The notes below the pieces were generated by a model. The model had not been told where the DNA came from. It made no database searches and saw nothing but the letters and a program-made list of their open reading frames with translations. This document shows positions 9,371-18,224 of a stretch of 64,000 nucleotides of DNA, in pieces. Both the position numbers and the translations under genes were made by a program. Each line of letters opens with the position of its first letter. Position 1 is the stretch's first letter. The DNA is from Terricaulis silvestris (GTDB taxonomy: Bacteria > Pseudomonadota > Alphaproteobacteria > Caulobacterales > Aquidulcibacteraceae): the NCBI RefSeq assembly GCF_009792355.1, contig NZ_CP047045.1, forward strand, positions 3,684,501 to 3,748,500, in the 5' to 3' direction.

Positions 9371-10405
9371 TCACGCGCGCCAGAAGCCGACCACGTCGCG
9401 GACCTCCGCCATGATCGGCTGAGCGATGGCGCGCGCCTTCTCGGCGCCGTCCTTCAGGATCGCATCCAGCGCGGCGGGATCGGCGTTGAGGCGGCGCATC
9501 TCGGCGGCGATGGGCGAAAGCTTGGCGGCGAGCACCTCGGCCAGCGCTGGCTTAAACTCGCCGAAGCCTTTGCCGCCGAACTCGTTCAGCACGTCTTCCT
9601 TGGTCCGCTCGGTTGTGGCGGCGAAAATGCCGACCAGGTTCTCGACCTCGGCGCGGCCCTTCAGCTCTTCGACGCTCGCGGGCACCGGCAGGGAATCCGT
9701 GGTCGCCTTCTTGATCTTCGACATGATCGCGTCGGCGGCGTCGGTCATGTTGATGCGCGTCATGTCGGAGGGATCGGACTTCGACATTTTCTTCGTGCCG
9801 TCACGAAGACTCATGATCCGGGCGCCTGGGCCTTGGATCAAAGGCTCAGGCAACGGGAAGAATCCCGGCGCGTTGAAGTCGTTGTTGAACTTTTGAGCGA
9901 TGTCGCGCGACAGTTCGAGGTGCTGTTTCTGGTCTTCACCGACTGGCACGTGCGTGGCTTTGTAAACCAGAATGTCGGCCGCCATCAGCACGGGATAGTC
10001 GAACAGGCCAACGCTCATGCGCTCTTCGTGCTTGCCGGCCTTGTCCTTGAACTGCGTCATGCGCTGCATCCAGCCCATGCGTGCGACGCAATTGAAAATC
10101 CAGGTGAGCTCGGTGTGCTCACGCACCGCGGACTGGACGAAAATTATCGAGCGCTTCGGATCGACGCCCGCGGCAATGTAAGCGGCCGCGACTTCGCGGC
10201 AGCGGCTCACAAGTGTGGCCGGGTCGGGATCGACGGTGATGGCGTGCAGATCGACGACGCAATAAATGCAGTCGTATTGATCCTGCAGCCTCACCCACTT
10301 CTGCAGAGCGCCGAGATAATTGCCGAGGTGCAGCCCGTTGGTCGGCTGCATGCCTGAGAATACGCGTTGCGGGCCCTTGTATTGGGGCAGCTGGGCGTCG
10401 GTCAT
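9371..10405 (-). CDS. trpS: Tryptophanyl-tRNA synthetase
   Basis: Class I aminoacyl-tRNA synthetase that charges tRNA-Trp. 344 aa. The HIGH-equivalent is LHLGN at residues 25-29 after GMQPTNG, and KMSKS is intact at 206-210. The start is ATG at 10405 with CGGAG about 8 nt upstream. The Shine-Dalgarno lies immediately next to a long imperfect hairpin in the untranslated region between murJ and trpS (see the feature at 10417-10499). Confidence 0.97.
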   Translation of the reverse strand: MTDAQLPQYKGPQRVFSGMQPTNGLHLGNYLGALQKWVRLQDQYDCIYCVVDLHAITVDPDPATLVSRCREVAAAYIAAGVDPKRSIIFVQSAVREHTELTWIFNCVARMGWMQRMTQFKDKAGKHEERMSVGLFDYPVLMAADILVYKATHVPVGEDQKQHLELSRDIAQKFNNDFNAPGFFPLPEPLIQGPGARIMSLRDGTKKMSKSDPSDMTRINMTDAADAIMSKIKKATTDSLPVPASVEELKGRAEVENLVGIFAATTERTKEDVLNEFGGKGFGEFKPALAEVLAAKLSPIAAEMRRLNADPAALDAILKDGAEKARAIAQPIMAEVRDVVGFWRA

Positions 10406-10416
10406 GGAAAACTCCG

Positions 10417-10499
10417 GAACATGAGAACGGGCGCGCGGCTGGCGCGCGGAAGCGGCGTCAGGTCAGGCCCGCCATCGCCAGAGGTGCGTTCTCGTGTTC
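10417..10499 (-). promoter_or_regulatory. Long imperfect stem in the murJ-trpS spacer, next to the trpS RBS
   Basis: The 110-nt spacer holds 13-nt arms at 10417-10429 and 10487-10499 that pair at 12 of 13 positions, enclosing about 57 nt of GC-rich sequence with an inner GCGCGC repeat. In the trpS message the 3' arm ends one or two bases before the GGAG ribosome site. It could be a translation-control, processing or stabilising structure. I see no T-box or trp-leader peptide. No terminator U-run follows. Confidence 0.4.
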
Positions 10500-10515
10500 A
10501 TGGGGCGGGCTTCTA

Positions 10516-12120
10516 TCAGCCGTCCAAGCCCGGCGGCAAGCCGCCTCCCTCGCCGGCGGGTCCACGTTCCCGCCGGAACGCGGCGCGCACCTCGGTAATG
10601 CTGACCGCGCCGACCAAAAAGAGCACGATGAAGTAGGCCGTGCCGCCGCCGAGGATCATCACCGCGACCGCGATTTCCTTGTTGCCGAACAGCGCAACGA
10701 CCGCGTCTCGATTGAGCTGGCAAAGGTACATGGCGGCCCCAAGCACGGCGGACACCAAGGCGATGCGGATCAGCCGGCTGGTCGCCCGCGCGGAAGGCGC
10801 GTAATTGCCCGCTCGGCTAAGCGCGCCGATCATTAGAATGACATTCGCCCACGCCGCGACGCTGGTGGCGATCGCAAGGCCAGGAAAGCCGGCGACGCCG
10901 GACGCGCGCAACGCAAAAAAGAAGATGGCGCCGAGCACGATGTTGAGCGCCATGGAGATGAGCGCAAAGCGCATCGGCGCTTTCGTATCCTCGCGAGCGA
11001 AAAAGCCCGGCGCATAGATTTTCGCCAGCACGAACGCAGGCACGCCCCAGCCGTAGTGAAATAGTGCGAGAGCGCAGTTGCGGGCGTCCTCCTCGGTGAA
11101 CGCGCCGCGAGAAAACAAGCCGTCCAGCAGAAATGTCGGCGCCGCCAACATTGCCGCTGCCGCAGGCAATGTGAAAGCCATGGAGAGATTGACGGCCTCG
11201 TCCATGGCGCCGCGTGCGCCATCCTGATCGCCGGCCGCGACCAATCTCGACAAGCGCGGCAACATGGCGACGCCGACGGCGACGCCGATCAATCCGAGCG
11301 GCAGTTGGTAGAGACGATCGGCAAAATTCAGCAGCGAGATCGCGCCCTCCTCCAGGGAGGCCAGAATCTGGCTGATCATCACATTGATCTGCAGCGCGCC
11401 GCCCGCGATCGCCGCCGGCGCGGCGAGCGTCAGCAGGCGAACGACGTTTGGCGTCAGCGCCGGCGCGGCAGGGCGGGTTTTGACGCCGCTACGGCGCGCG
11501 CCCAACGCAACCCACAAAGCCTGCAACACGCCGGACACCGAAACGGCCACCGCGGCGGCGTAGGCGGCGATCTGCGGATCGTCGCGGTAAAACCAGAGCG
11601 CCGCGACCAAGCAGATGTTCAGCAACGATGGCGCGGCGGCGGCGGCGAAGAAACGGCCGCGCGCGTTCAGCGCGCCCGCAAACAAGGTCGCGGCGCTGAT
11701 CGCGATCAGATACGGCATGGTGATCTGCGTCAGCACCGTCGCGAGATTGAAAATCTCCGGATTGTCGCGATAGCCGGCGAACAACACCAGATTGATCCAC
11801 GGCATGCAAAGGATTGCGATCGCCGTGATCAGCGTTGTCGCCAACACCAGCACCGCAAGCGCTTCGCTGGCTAGCGTGTCGGCGGCTTTCTCGCCCTGCT
11901 CGGCCAACGTCTTCGAATAAACCGGCACGAACGCCTGGCTGAAAGCCCCTTCAGCAAAGAGCCGGCGAAACAGATTCGGGAAGCGCAGCGCAGCGTAGAA
12001 CGCATCCGCAATTGGTCCCGCGCCAAGCGCTGCCGCCAGCAACAAGTCGCGCACAAAACCGAGTAAGCGCGAGATCAAGGTGAGCCCGCCTATGACGGCG
12101 GTATTGCGGGCAAGGCTCAT
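10516..12120 (-). CDS. murJ: Lipid II flippase MurJ
   Basis: 534-aa inner-membrane protein of the MOP superfamily that flips lipid II for peptidoglycan synthesis. The N-terminus (SLARNTAVIGGLTLISRLLGFVRDL) and ADAFYAALRFPNLFRRLFAEGAFSQAFVPV are hallmark MurJ sequence, with conserved arginines lining the cavity. About 14 hydrophobic segments are visible. It lies 33 nt downstream of glnD; the glnD-murJ-trpS order recurs in alphaproteobacteria. Confidence 0.96.
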   Translation of the reverse strand: MSLARNTAVIGGLTLISRLLGFVRDLLLAAALGAGPIADAFYAALRFPNLFRRLFAEGAFSQAFVPVYSKTLAEQGEKAADTLASEALAVLVLATTLITAIAILCMPWINLVLFAGYRDNPEIFNLATVLTQITMPYLIAISAATLFAGALNARGRFFAAAAAPSLLNICLVAALWFYRDDPQIAAYAAAVAVSVSGVLQALWVALGARRSGVKTRPAAPALTPNVVRLLTLAAPAAIAGGALQINVMISQILASLEEGAISLLNFADRLYQLPLGLIGVAVGVAMLPRLSRLVAAGDQDGARGAMDEAVNLSMAFTLPAAAAMLAAPTFLLDGLFSRGAFTEEDARNCALALFHYGWGVPAFVLAKIYAPGFFAREDTKAPMRFALISMALNIVLGAIFFFALRASGVAGFPGLAIATSVAAWANVILMIGALSRAGNYAPSARATSRLIRIALVSAVLGAAMYLCQLNRDAVVALFGNKEIAVAVMILGGGTAYFIVLFLVGAVSITEVRAAFRRERGPAGEGGGLPPGLDG

Positions 12121-12153
12121 GTGTGGAAACGACTCAGTGGCGGAGGCATCTGC

Positions 12154-14967
12154 CTAGCGCGCCGTCGATGCCCGCGCCACCGCCAAGGCCTTTTTCGCGG
12201 GATCCGCAGGCGCCGCGGGTTCAGCGGCACGCAAAACGGCCTCAAGTTTGTTACGCAGCGTTGCGATGCGCTGTGGATTGCTCACTTGCCCGCCGCCCTC
12301 TTCCTGCACGTAGAACACGTCAGACGCGCGCTCGCCCAGCGTATCGATGTGCGCGCTGACGATGGAGACTTTGGCTTCTGCAAACACGTGCGCGAGCTCC
12401 GCCAGCAGGCCAACGCGGTCGCGGCCGGAGGCTTCAAGCACCGTCGAGCACGGCGTCAGCTCGTTATCGAGACGCACCCATGGTTCGATCGAGAACGCGG
12501 CGAAGCGGCGCGGGGCGGGTTTGGCGTCTGGCAGCGGGTGATCGCTGAGCGCTGCGCGATGGAGTCTTTCGGTCAACGACACCAGCAAAGCCGGGTCGCG
12601 CAGGCCGAACGGCTTGTGATCGGTGGTTTGGATCGAAAACACATCGAACGCCGCGCCATCCTTCGTGGTGTGAACGCGTGCGTCCGCGATATCGGCGCCG
12701 CTGGCGGAGACGGCCGCGCTCAGGCTGGCGAACAGACCGGGGCGATCGGCAGCGTAGACAAGAACCTCCGTGACGCCCTGCGTCTCGCGGAACCGTGTCG
12801 CAACGTGGGGAATGGCTTTGGCGTTGCGCGCGGCCAGCACTTCGCACGTGTGCCAGACGCGCGCTTCAGCGTCGTGATTGATCCAATAGCCGTCTTCGAG
12901 CGCGCCGAGCCAGGGCGCTAGCACGCTTTCATCCTCGCCGATGTCGCCGAGCAATTGCTCTTTCGCGTTGCCGGCAATTTCAGCGAGGTGCGCGCGTACG
13001 CCTTCTTCGTCAGAGCGCCCCCCGTGCAGCGCCGCTTCAGTGAGGCGGTAGAGATCGCGCAGCAGCTGGCCCTTCCAGTCGTTCCAGATCGTCGGGCCGA
13101 CAGCGCGGATGTCGGAAACGGTGAGGACAAGCAAGAGACGCAGTCTCTCGACTGTCCCGACCGTCTCAGCGAATGTCGCGATTGTCCGAGGATCTGAAAT
13201 ATCGCGTTTCTGCGCGACATCGCTCATCACCAAATGGTTGCCGACGAGCCAGGCGACAAGCTCGACTTCTTCCTTCGGCAGACCAAGGCGCGTGCACGCG
13301 GCGCGCGCGGATTTGGCGCCTTCGATCTGCTGATCGCCGTCGCCCTTGCCGGTGTCGTGCAGTAGCATGGCGAGGTAGAGCGCGCGGCGGTTGATGATCT
13401 TGGAGAAGATCTCCGTTGCGAGCGGGTGCTGATCCTTGTGCCGGCCGTGCTCGATCTCCGACATCGCGTCGATGGCTTGCAGCGTGTGCTCGTCCACGGT
13501 GTAGTGGTGATACATGTTGAACTGCATCTGCGCGACGATGCGGCCGAACTCCGGCACGAATTTCCCGAGCACGCCCGCTTCGTTCATGAGCCGCAGCGCT
13601 GCGCCTGGATGACGCTCTGATGTCGCGACCTTCAGGAACGACGCGCGCGCGCCTTCGTCCTTGCGCCATTGCGGCGTCATGCGGCGCGTCCGGCGCGCAG
13701 CTTCACCGAGGGCGTTGGGATGCACGTCGAGATCGCGGCGTTCTGCGATTTCGAACAAGCGAACAACATTGCTCGGCGTGTCGAGCACCTTCGCTGACTC
13801 GATATTGAGACGTCCGCCTTCGATGACAAAGCCGGGCGTATCGGGTCCGACTTGCTTGCGGCTTGGCGGCAAAAACCGTTGCAAACCGCGTGGCGCGTTC
13901 TTGGCGTGATCGGCTTCGAGTCGCGCGCAGAGCACGCGCGTCAGCATGCCGACTTCCTTCGCAACCAAGAAATAGCGCTTCATGAAGCGCTCAACGTCGG
14001 TCTGGTTGGCGCGGCTGTGGTAGCCCATGCGCTTGGCCATTTCTGGCTGCACGTCAAAGGTCAGCCGCTCTTCGCCGCGCGCGGTGAGGAAATGGAGGTG
14101 GCAACGCGCGGTCCACAGGAAGCGCAGCGCGCGGCGGAAAATGAAGCGCTCTTCTTCCGTGAACACGCCGTTCGTGACGTAGTCTTCGGGCTTTTCGAAG
14201 CCGTAGCGGTGCCGCGCCATCCAGAACAGTGTGTGTAGATCGCGCAGGCCACCCTTCCCTTCTTTGATGTTGGGTTCGACCATGTAGCGCGACGCGCCAA
14301 CGCGCTGGTGGCGCTCGTCGCGCTCCTTCAGCTTGGCGGCAATGAAGCCGGCGTGATCCTTCTGCGCGACTTCCTTGCGGAAGCGCACCAGCAACTCTTC
14401 AGCGAGCGATTGATCGCCCGCGATGCGCCGCGCTTCGAGAAGCGCCGTCTGAATGGTGTGATCTTCGCGCGCGAGCTTCAGACTCTCATCGACATTGCGC
14501 GACGCGTGGCCGACCTTCAGCCCCATGTCCCAGAGCATGTAGAGCATGTACTCGGTCACACTCTCGCTGAAGGCGGTGGGCTTGTAGGCGCGGAGGAACA
14601 GCAGATCGAGATCGGAAGATGGCGCGAGTTCGCCGCGGCCATAGCCGCCGACGGCCATTACGGTGAAGCGCTCGCCCTCGGTCGGGTTGCGGGCGCGAAA
14701 GAGGTGGACGGTGGTGTAATCGTAGAGTGCGCTGACGACTTCATCGGCCACTTGCGCCAGGAGCCGCGCTACCGCGAGCCCGTCCTCTCCGGCCTCGAGC
14801 CGTTCCTTGGCGATCATGCGCCCCCGAAAGAGCGCGTGGTGGAGCAGGTTCTTGACCGACGCCCGCGCGTTCTCGCCCTCGCTCAAGGCGACTGCGCTCA
14901 GTTGAGCACGCAGCCTGTGGCCATCGACCACATGCTCGATCCGAGCGGGTTTGAAGCGGGGGATCAT
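12154..14967 (-). CDS. glnD: Bifunctional PII uridylyltransferase / uridylyl-removing enzyme
   Basis: Nitrogen sensor that uridylylates PII when glutamine is low and removes UMP when it is high. 937 aa. Domain order: nucleotidyltransferase (GGYGRGELAPSSDLDLLFL at 107-125, with D119 and D121 as metal ligands), a linker, an HD hydrolase domain (LLHDTGKGDGD), and two C-terminal ACT domains that bind glutamine (about 735-800 and 845-915). Nothing is truncated. The substrate glnB/glnK is not in this window. Confidence 0.97.
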   Translation of the reverse strand: MIPRFKPARIEHVVDGHRLRAQLSAVALSEGENARASVKNLLHHALFRGRMIAKERLEAGEDGLAVARLLAQVADEVVSALYDYTTVHLFRARNPTEGERFTVMAVGGYGRGELAPSSDLDLLFLRAYKPTAFSESVTEYMLYMLWDMGLKVGHASRNVDESLKLAREDHTIQTALLEARRIAGDQSLAEELLVRFRKEVAQKDHAGFIAAKLKERDERHQRVGASRYMVEPNIKEGKGGLRDLHTLFWMARHRYGFEKPEDYVTNGVFTEEERFIFRRALRFLWTARCHLHFLTARGEERLTFDVQPEMAKRMGYHSRANQTDVERFMKRYFLVAKEVGMLTRVLCARLEADHAKNAPRGLQRFLPPSRKQVGPDTPGFVIEGGRLNIESAKVLDTPSNVVRLFEIAERRDLDVHPNALGEAARRTRRMTPQWRKDEGARASFLKVATSERHPGAALRLMNEAGVLGKFVPEFGRIVAQMQFNMYHHYTVDEHTLQAIDAMSEIEHGRHKDQHPLATEIFSKIINRRALYLAMLLHDTGKGDGDQQIEGAKSARAACTRLGLPKEEVELVAWLVGNHLVMSDVAQKRDISDPRTIATFAETVGTVERLRLLLVLTVSDIRAVGPTIWNDWKGQLLRDLYRLTEAALHGGRSDEEGVRAHLAEIAGNAKEQLLGDIGEDESVLAPWLGALEDGYWINHDAEARVWHTCEVLAARNAKAIPHVATRFRETQGVTEVLVYAADRPGLFASLSAAVSASGADIADARVHTTKDGAAFDVFSIQTTDHKPFGLRDPALLVSLTERLHRAALSDHPLPDAKPAPRRFAAFSIEPWVRLDNELTPCSTVLEASGRDRVGLLAELAHVFAEAKVSIVSAHIDTLGERASDVFYVQEEGGGQVSNPQRIATLRNKLEAVLRAAEPAAPADPAKKALAVARASTAR

Positions 14968-15116
14968 CTGGCTGTTATTTCACCGCTTTGGTGCATTGGC
15001 GCCACCCTTCCGACTGTAAGGCATGACTTCTTGGTAAATCTTCGCACCCAAACTTGCCTCATTTCCCGGTCACAGCCACAAAGGAACAACGGGCGACCGC
15101 CCTGGGAGAGCTATCG

Positions 15117-15464
15117 ATGCGCAGCAAGGGCGGCCGGACCATCAAACTGAACCCGGTCGATGACGACCATCAGATCCACGATCACCCAGCCCGCGCGGGC
15201 ATGGAAGCGATCATGGATCAGAAGTTGTTCCATCAGCGCATCAAGAGCGAGCGCTCATCCGCCTATTGGTTCGCCGCCTCGCTCTGGGGCGTGACCGGCC
15301 TGATCCTGGGCGTCATCCTCGGCGTCTACATGACCATGGTGGTTCAGACTGGCTCGGCCGACATCTGGCGCAACAACTTCATTGCCGGCGCCGCCTCAGA
15401 CGCCGCGCGTGAATCGGTCGACAGCCGCGAACCGCTGCTGCCATCAGACCCGGCCCAGCCGTAA
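15117..15464 (+). CDS. Small single-span membrane protein, unknown function
   Basis: 115 aa. One strong hydrophobic segment at about residues 51-77 (from WFAASLWGVTGLILGVILGV onward) lies between a charged, histidine/aspartate-rich N-terminus and an acidic, proline-ending tail. I do not recognise the family. The frame is open from 15054, but ATG at 15117 has GGGAG about 7 nt upstream and is the likely start. It is transcribed divergently from glnD; its stop codon directly abuts the mutS stop, with no spacer. Confidence 0.7.
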   Translation: MRSKGGRTIKLNPVDDDHQIHDHPARAGMEAIMDQKLFHQRIKSERSSAYWFAASLWGVTGLILGVILGVYMTMVVQTGSADIWRNNFIAGAASDAARESVDSREPLLPSDPAQP

Positions 15465-18131
15465 TCAGTTTTCGTCTTTAAGTGACTTCAGCTTGTAGAG
15501 CGCATCGAGCGCCTGCTTGGGGCTAAGTGCATCCGGATTGATGGCGTCGAGCGCGGCTTCAAGCGGCGACGTTTTGTTCTCTTCCATCACTTGCGCGAAC
15601 AGCGGCAGCTCGTCGGCGATATCAACGCGCGTCGCGCCGCCATTGGCTTCGAGCCGCTGCAACACCGCACGGGCGCGTTCAACGGCGCTCTTTGGGACGC
15701 CGGCGAGCTTGGCGACTTGGATACCATAGGAGCGATCGGCGGCGCCGGGCGCGACTTCATGCAGGAAGACGAGATCGCCTTTCCATTCCTTGGCGCGGAG
15801 GTGCGCGTTGGCGCCGGCTTCGAGCTTGTCGGCGAGGCGCGTCAACTCGTGGTAGTGCGTGGCGAAGACAGCGCGGCACTTGTTGGCTTCGTGCAAATGC
15901 TCGGCGACGGCCCAGGCGATGGCGAGGCCGTCGAACGTCGCGGTGCCACGGCCGATTTCATCGAGCACGACAAGCGCGCGCGGACCGGCCTGGTGCAGGA
16001 TCGCGGCGGTTTCGACCATCTCAGTCATAAACGTAGAGCGGCCGCGCGCGAGATCGTCTGAAGCGCCAACGCGGGCGAAGACGCGATCGACGATGCCGAG
16101 ACGCAGTTTCTTCGCCGGGACGTATGAGCCAGCTTGCGCCAGCACGGCGAGCAGCGCGATCTGGCGCAGATACGTGCTCTTGCCCGCCATGTTCGGGCCA
16201 GTGACGACCATCAGGCGCGGCCCGGATTTACCCTCGGCGTCGAGCCGCGCGTCGTTCGGCGTGAAGCCCTGACCGTCGCGGCGGACGCCTTCCTCCGCCA
16301 CGGGATGGCGCGCAGCTTCGGCGAGCAGCGCGGTGGTGTCATCGATCTCCGGGCGCGTGGCTTGCGCTTCTTCGGCCCACACCGCGAGGCCGGCGGCAAC
16401 ATCGAGCGACGCGAGTGCTTCGGCGGCGGCGCGGATGTCCTTTTCCTGCGCGGCGGCGCGGGCGGCGAAGTCCTTGAACAACGCCAGCTCGCGCGAGAGA
16501 GACGCTTCACCGGCGCGGGAAATCTTGGCGTCGAGTTCGGCCAACTCCGTTGTGGTGAAGCGGATCGAGCCGGCGTTGGTTTGTCGATGGATGAAACGCG
16601 CGTTCAGCGGCGGCGCCATCAACGCTTCGGCCTGCTTGGTGGTGGCGTCGATGTGATAGCCGAGGACGCCGTTGTGCTTCAGTTTCAGCCCAGCGATGCC
16701 GGTTTCCTCGGCGTAGCTGGCTTGCAGCGCCGCGATGACTTTGCGGCTGTCGTCGCGGAGCGCGCGGGATTCGTCGAGCACTGCGTCGTAGCCCGGCGCG
16801 ATAAAACCGCCGTCTCGCGTTAGCAGGGGCAATTCCGGCGCGAGCGCGCGGGCCAAAGTTTGCGCGAGGCTAGCGCAGTCGGGATGTGCCGCGACCGAAA
16901 GCGCTTCGCAGGCGCGCGCGATTTCGCCGGGCGTATCGCCGTTAGTTCCCGCGCAGCGCGCAGCAGCGCGATCGCCAGCACTCAAACCATCGCGCACTTG
17001 CGCCAAATCGCGTGGACCGCCGCGGCCGAGCGCAAGCCGCGTCACCGCGCGGGCAAGATCGCCGGCAACACGCAACTCTTCGCGGACACCTTCGCGTTTG
17101 CCGCGCTCGTCGAGGAAGAACTGCACCGCATCGAGACGCGCAGTGATGGCCGTGCGATCGGTCAGCGGCCGGCCGATGCGTTCGGCCAGCATGCGCCCGC
17201 CTGCTGACGTCACAGTGCGGTCGATGCAGGCGAGCAGCGAGCCCTCTCGCGCGCCGCGCGTGGAGCGCTCGATTTCCAAACCTGCCCGCGTGGCGGCGTC
17301 GATGGCCATGAAGGCGCGCTCGGCGTTGCGGCGCGGCGGCATCAGACGCGGCGCGGCGCCGGCTTGGGTGAGTTCGATATAGTCCAGCAGCAGGCCCATG
17401 GCCGACAGCTCGGCGTCACTGAATTCGCCGAAAGCATCGAGCGCGGCGACTTCAAACGCGCTCTTGATCCGGCGCGCTGCTGCCTTGGCGTCGGCCTTCA
17501 CGGCGGGCCGTTGCGTGACCACGGCACCCGAAATACGCGCAGCTTCGTTGACACGTGGCGTATCAGCCTCAACGACAAGCAGCTCCGCAGGCGACAGCGC
17601 GGCTAGCTCTTCCTCCACATCGCGCGCCGCGATCGCCCGCGTCTCGAACGCGCCGGTTGAAACATCCGCCCACGCAATTGCTGCGCTCTCACCATCAAAT
17701 GCACACGCCGCAAGACGATTGGCGCTGCGCGCATCGAGCAACCCCTCCTCCGTCAGCGTTCCGGGCGTGACGACGCGGACGACGCCGCGATTGACGATGG
17801 ATTTCGCGCCCCGCTTCTTCGCTTCGGCCGGATCTTCAAGCTGTTCGCAAACTGCAACCTTGAAGCCAGCGCGGATCAGTTTGGAGAGATAGTTCTCGGC
17901 CTGGTGCCACGGTACGCCAGCCATCGGGATCGGCTCGCCGCCGTGTTGGCCGCGCTTGGTGAGCGTGATGCCGATGGCGGCGGACGCCTTCACCGCATCG
18001 TCGAAGAATATCTCGTAGAAATCGCCCATGCGGAAGAACACGAGTGAATCCGGATGTTCCGCCTTGGCGGCGAGATACTGCGCCATGAAGGGCGACGCCT
18101 TCGGCGGCGGTACGTGCGAGGAATCGGCCAC
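15465..18131 (-). CDS. mutS: DNA mismatch repair protein MutS
   Basis: Recognises base mismatches and starts mismatch repair. 888 aa. The mismatch-reading Phe-x-Glu is F38-Y-E40 in GDFYEIF. The ATPase domain has Walker A TGPNMAGKST and Walker B VVLDEIGRGT, followed by the signature histidine region FATHYHELT. All MutS core domains appear intact, with a C-terminal dimerisation tail. It is divergent from maeB and convergent with the small membrane protein gene, with adjacent stop codons. Confidence 0.98.
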   Translation of the reverse strand: MADSSHVPPPKASPFMAQYLAAKAEHPDSLVFFRMGDFYEIFFDDAVKASAAIGITLTKRGQHGGEPIPMAGVPWHQAENYLSKLIRAGFKVAVCEQLEDPAEAKKRGAKSIVNRGVVRVVTPGTLTEEGLLDARSANRLAACAFDGESAAIAWADVSTGAFETRAIAARDVEEELAALSPAELLVVEADTPRVNEAARISGAVVTQRPAVKADAKAAARRIKSAFEVAALDAFGEFSDAELSAMGLLLDYIELTQAGAAPRLMPPRRNAERAFMAIDAATRAGLEIERSTRGAREGSLLACIDRTVTSAGGRMLAERIGRPLTDRTAITARLDAVQFFLDERGKREGVREELRVAGDLARAVTRLALGRGGPRDLAQVRDGLSAGDRAAARCAGTNGDTPGEIARACEALSVAAHPDCASLAQTLARALAPELPLLTRDGGFIAPGYDAVLDESRALRDDSRKVIAALQASYAEETGIAGLKLKHNGVLGYHIDATTKQAEALMAPPLNARFIHRQTNAGSIRFTTTELAELDAKISRAGEASLSRELALFKDFAARAAAQEKDIRAAAEALASLDVAAGLAVWAEEAQATRPEIDDTTALLAEAARHPVAEEGVRRDGQGFTPNDARLDAEGKSGPRLMVVTGPNMAGKSTYLRQIALLAVLAQAGSYVPAKKLRLGIVDRVFARVGASDDLARGRSTFMTEMVETAAILHQAGPRALVVLDEIGRGTATFDGLAIAWAVAEHLHEANKCRAVFATHYHELTRLADKLEAGANAHLRAKEWKGDLVFLHEVAPGAADRSYGIQVAKLAGVPKSAVERARAVLQRLEANGGATRVDIADELPLFAQVMEENKTSPLEAALDAINPDALSPKQALDALYKLKSLKDEN

Positions 18132-18224
18132 CGGCCAGCTTTAGCGTCTCGCGCGCCGGACTTCCATTGACCAGGGAAGTCGCACCGTTAGGGTGCGCCC
18201 AAACTACCAACGAGCTCCCAATAC

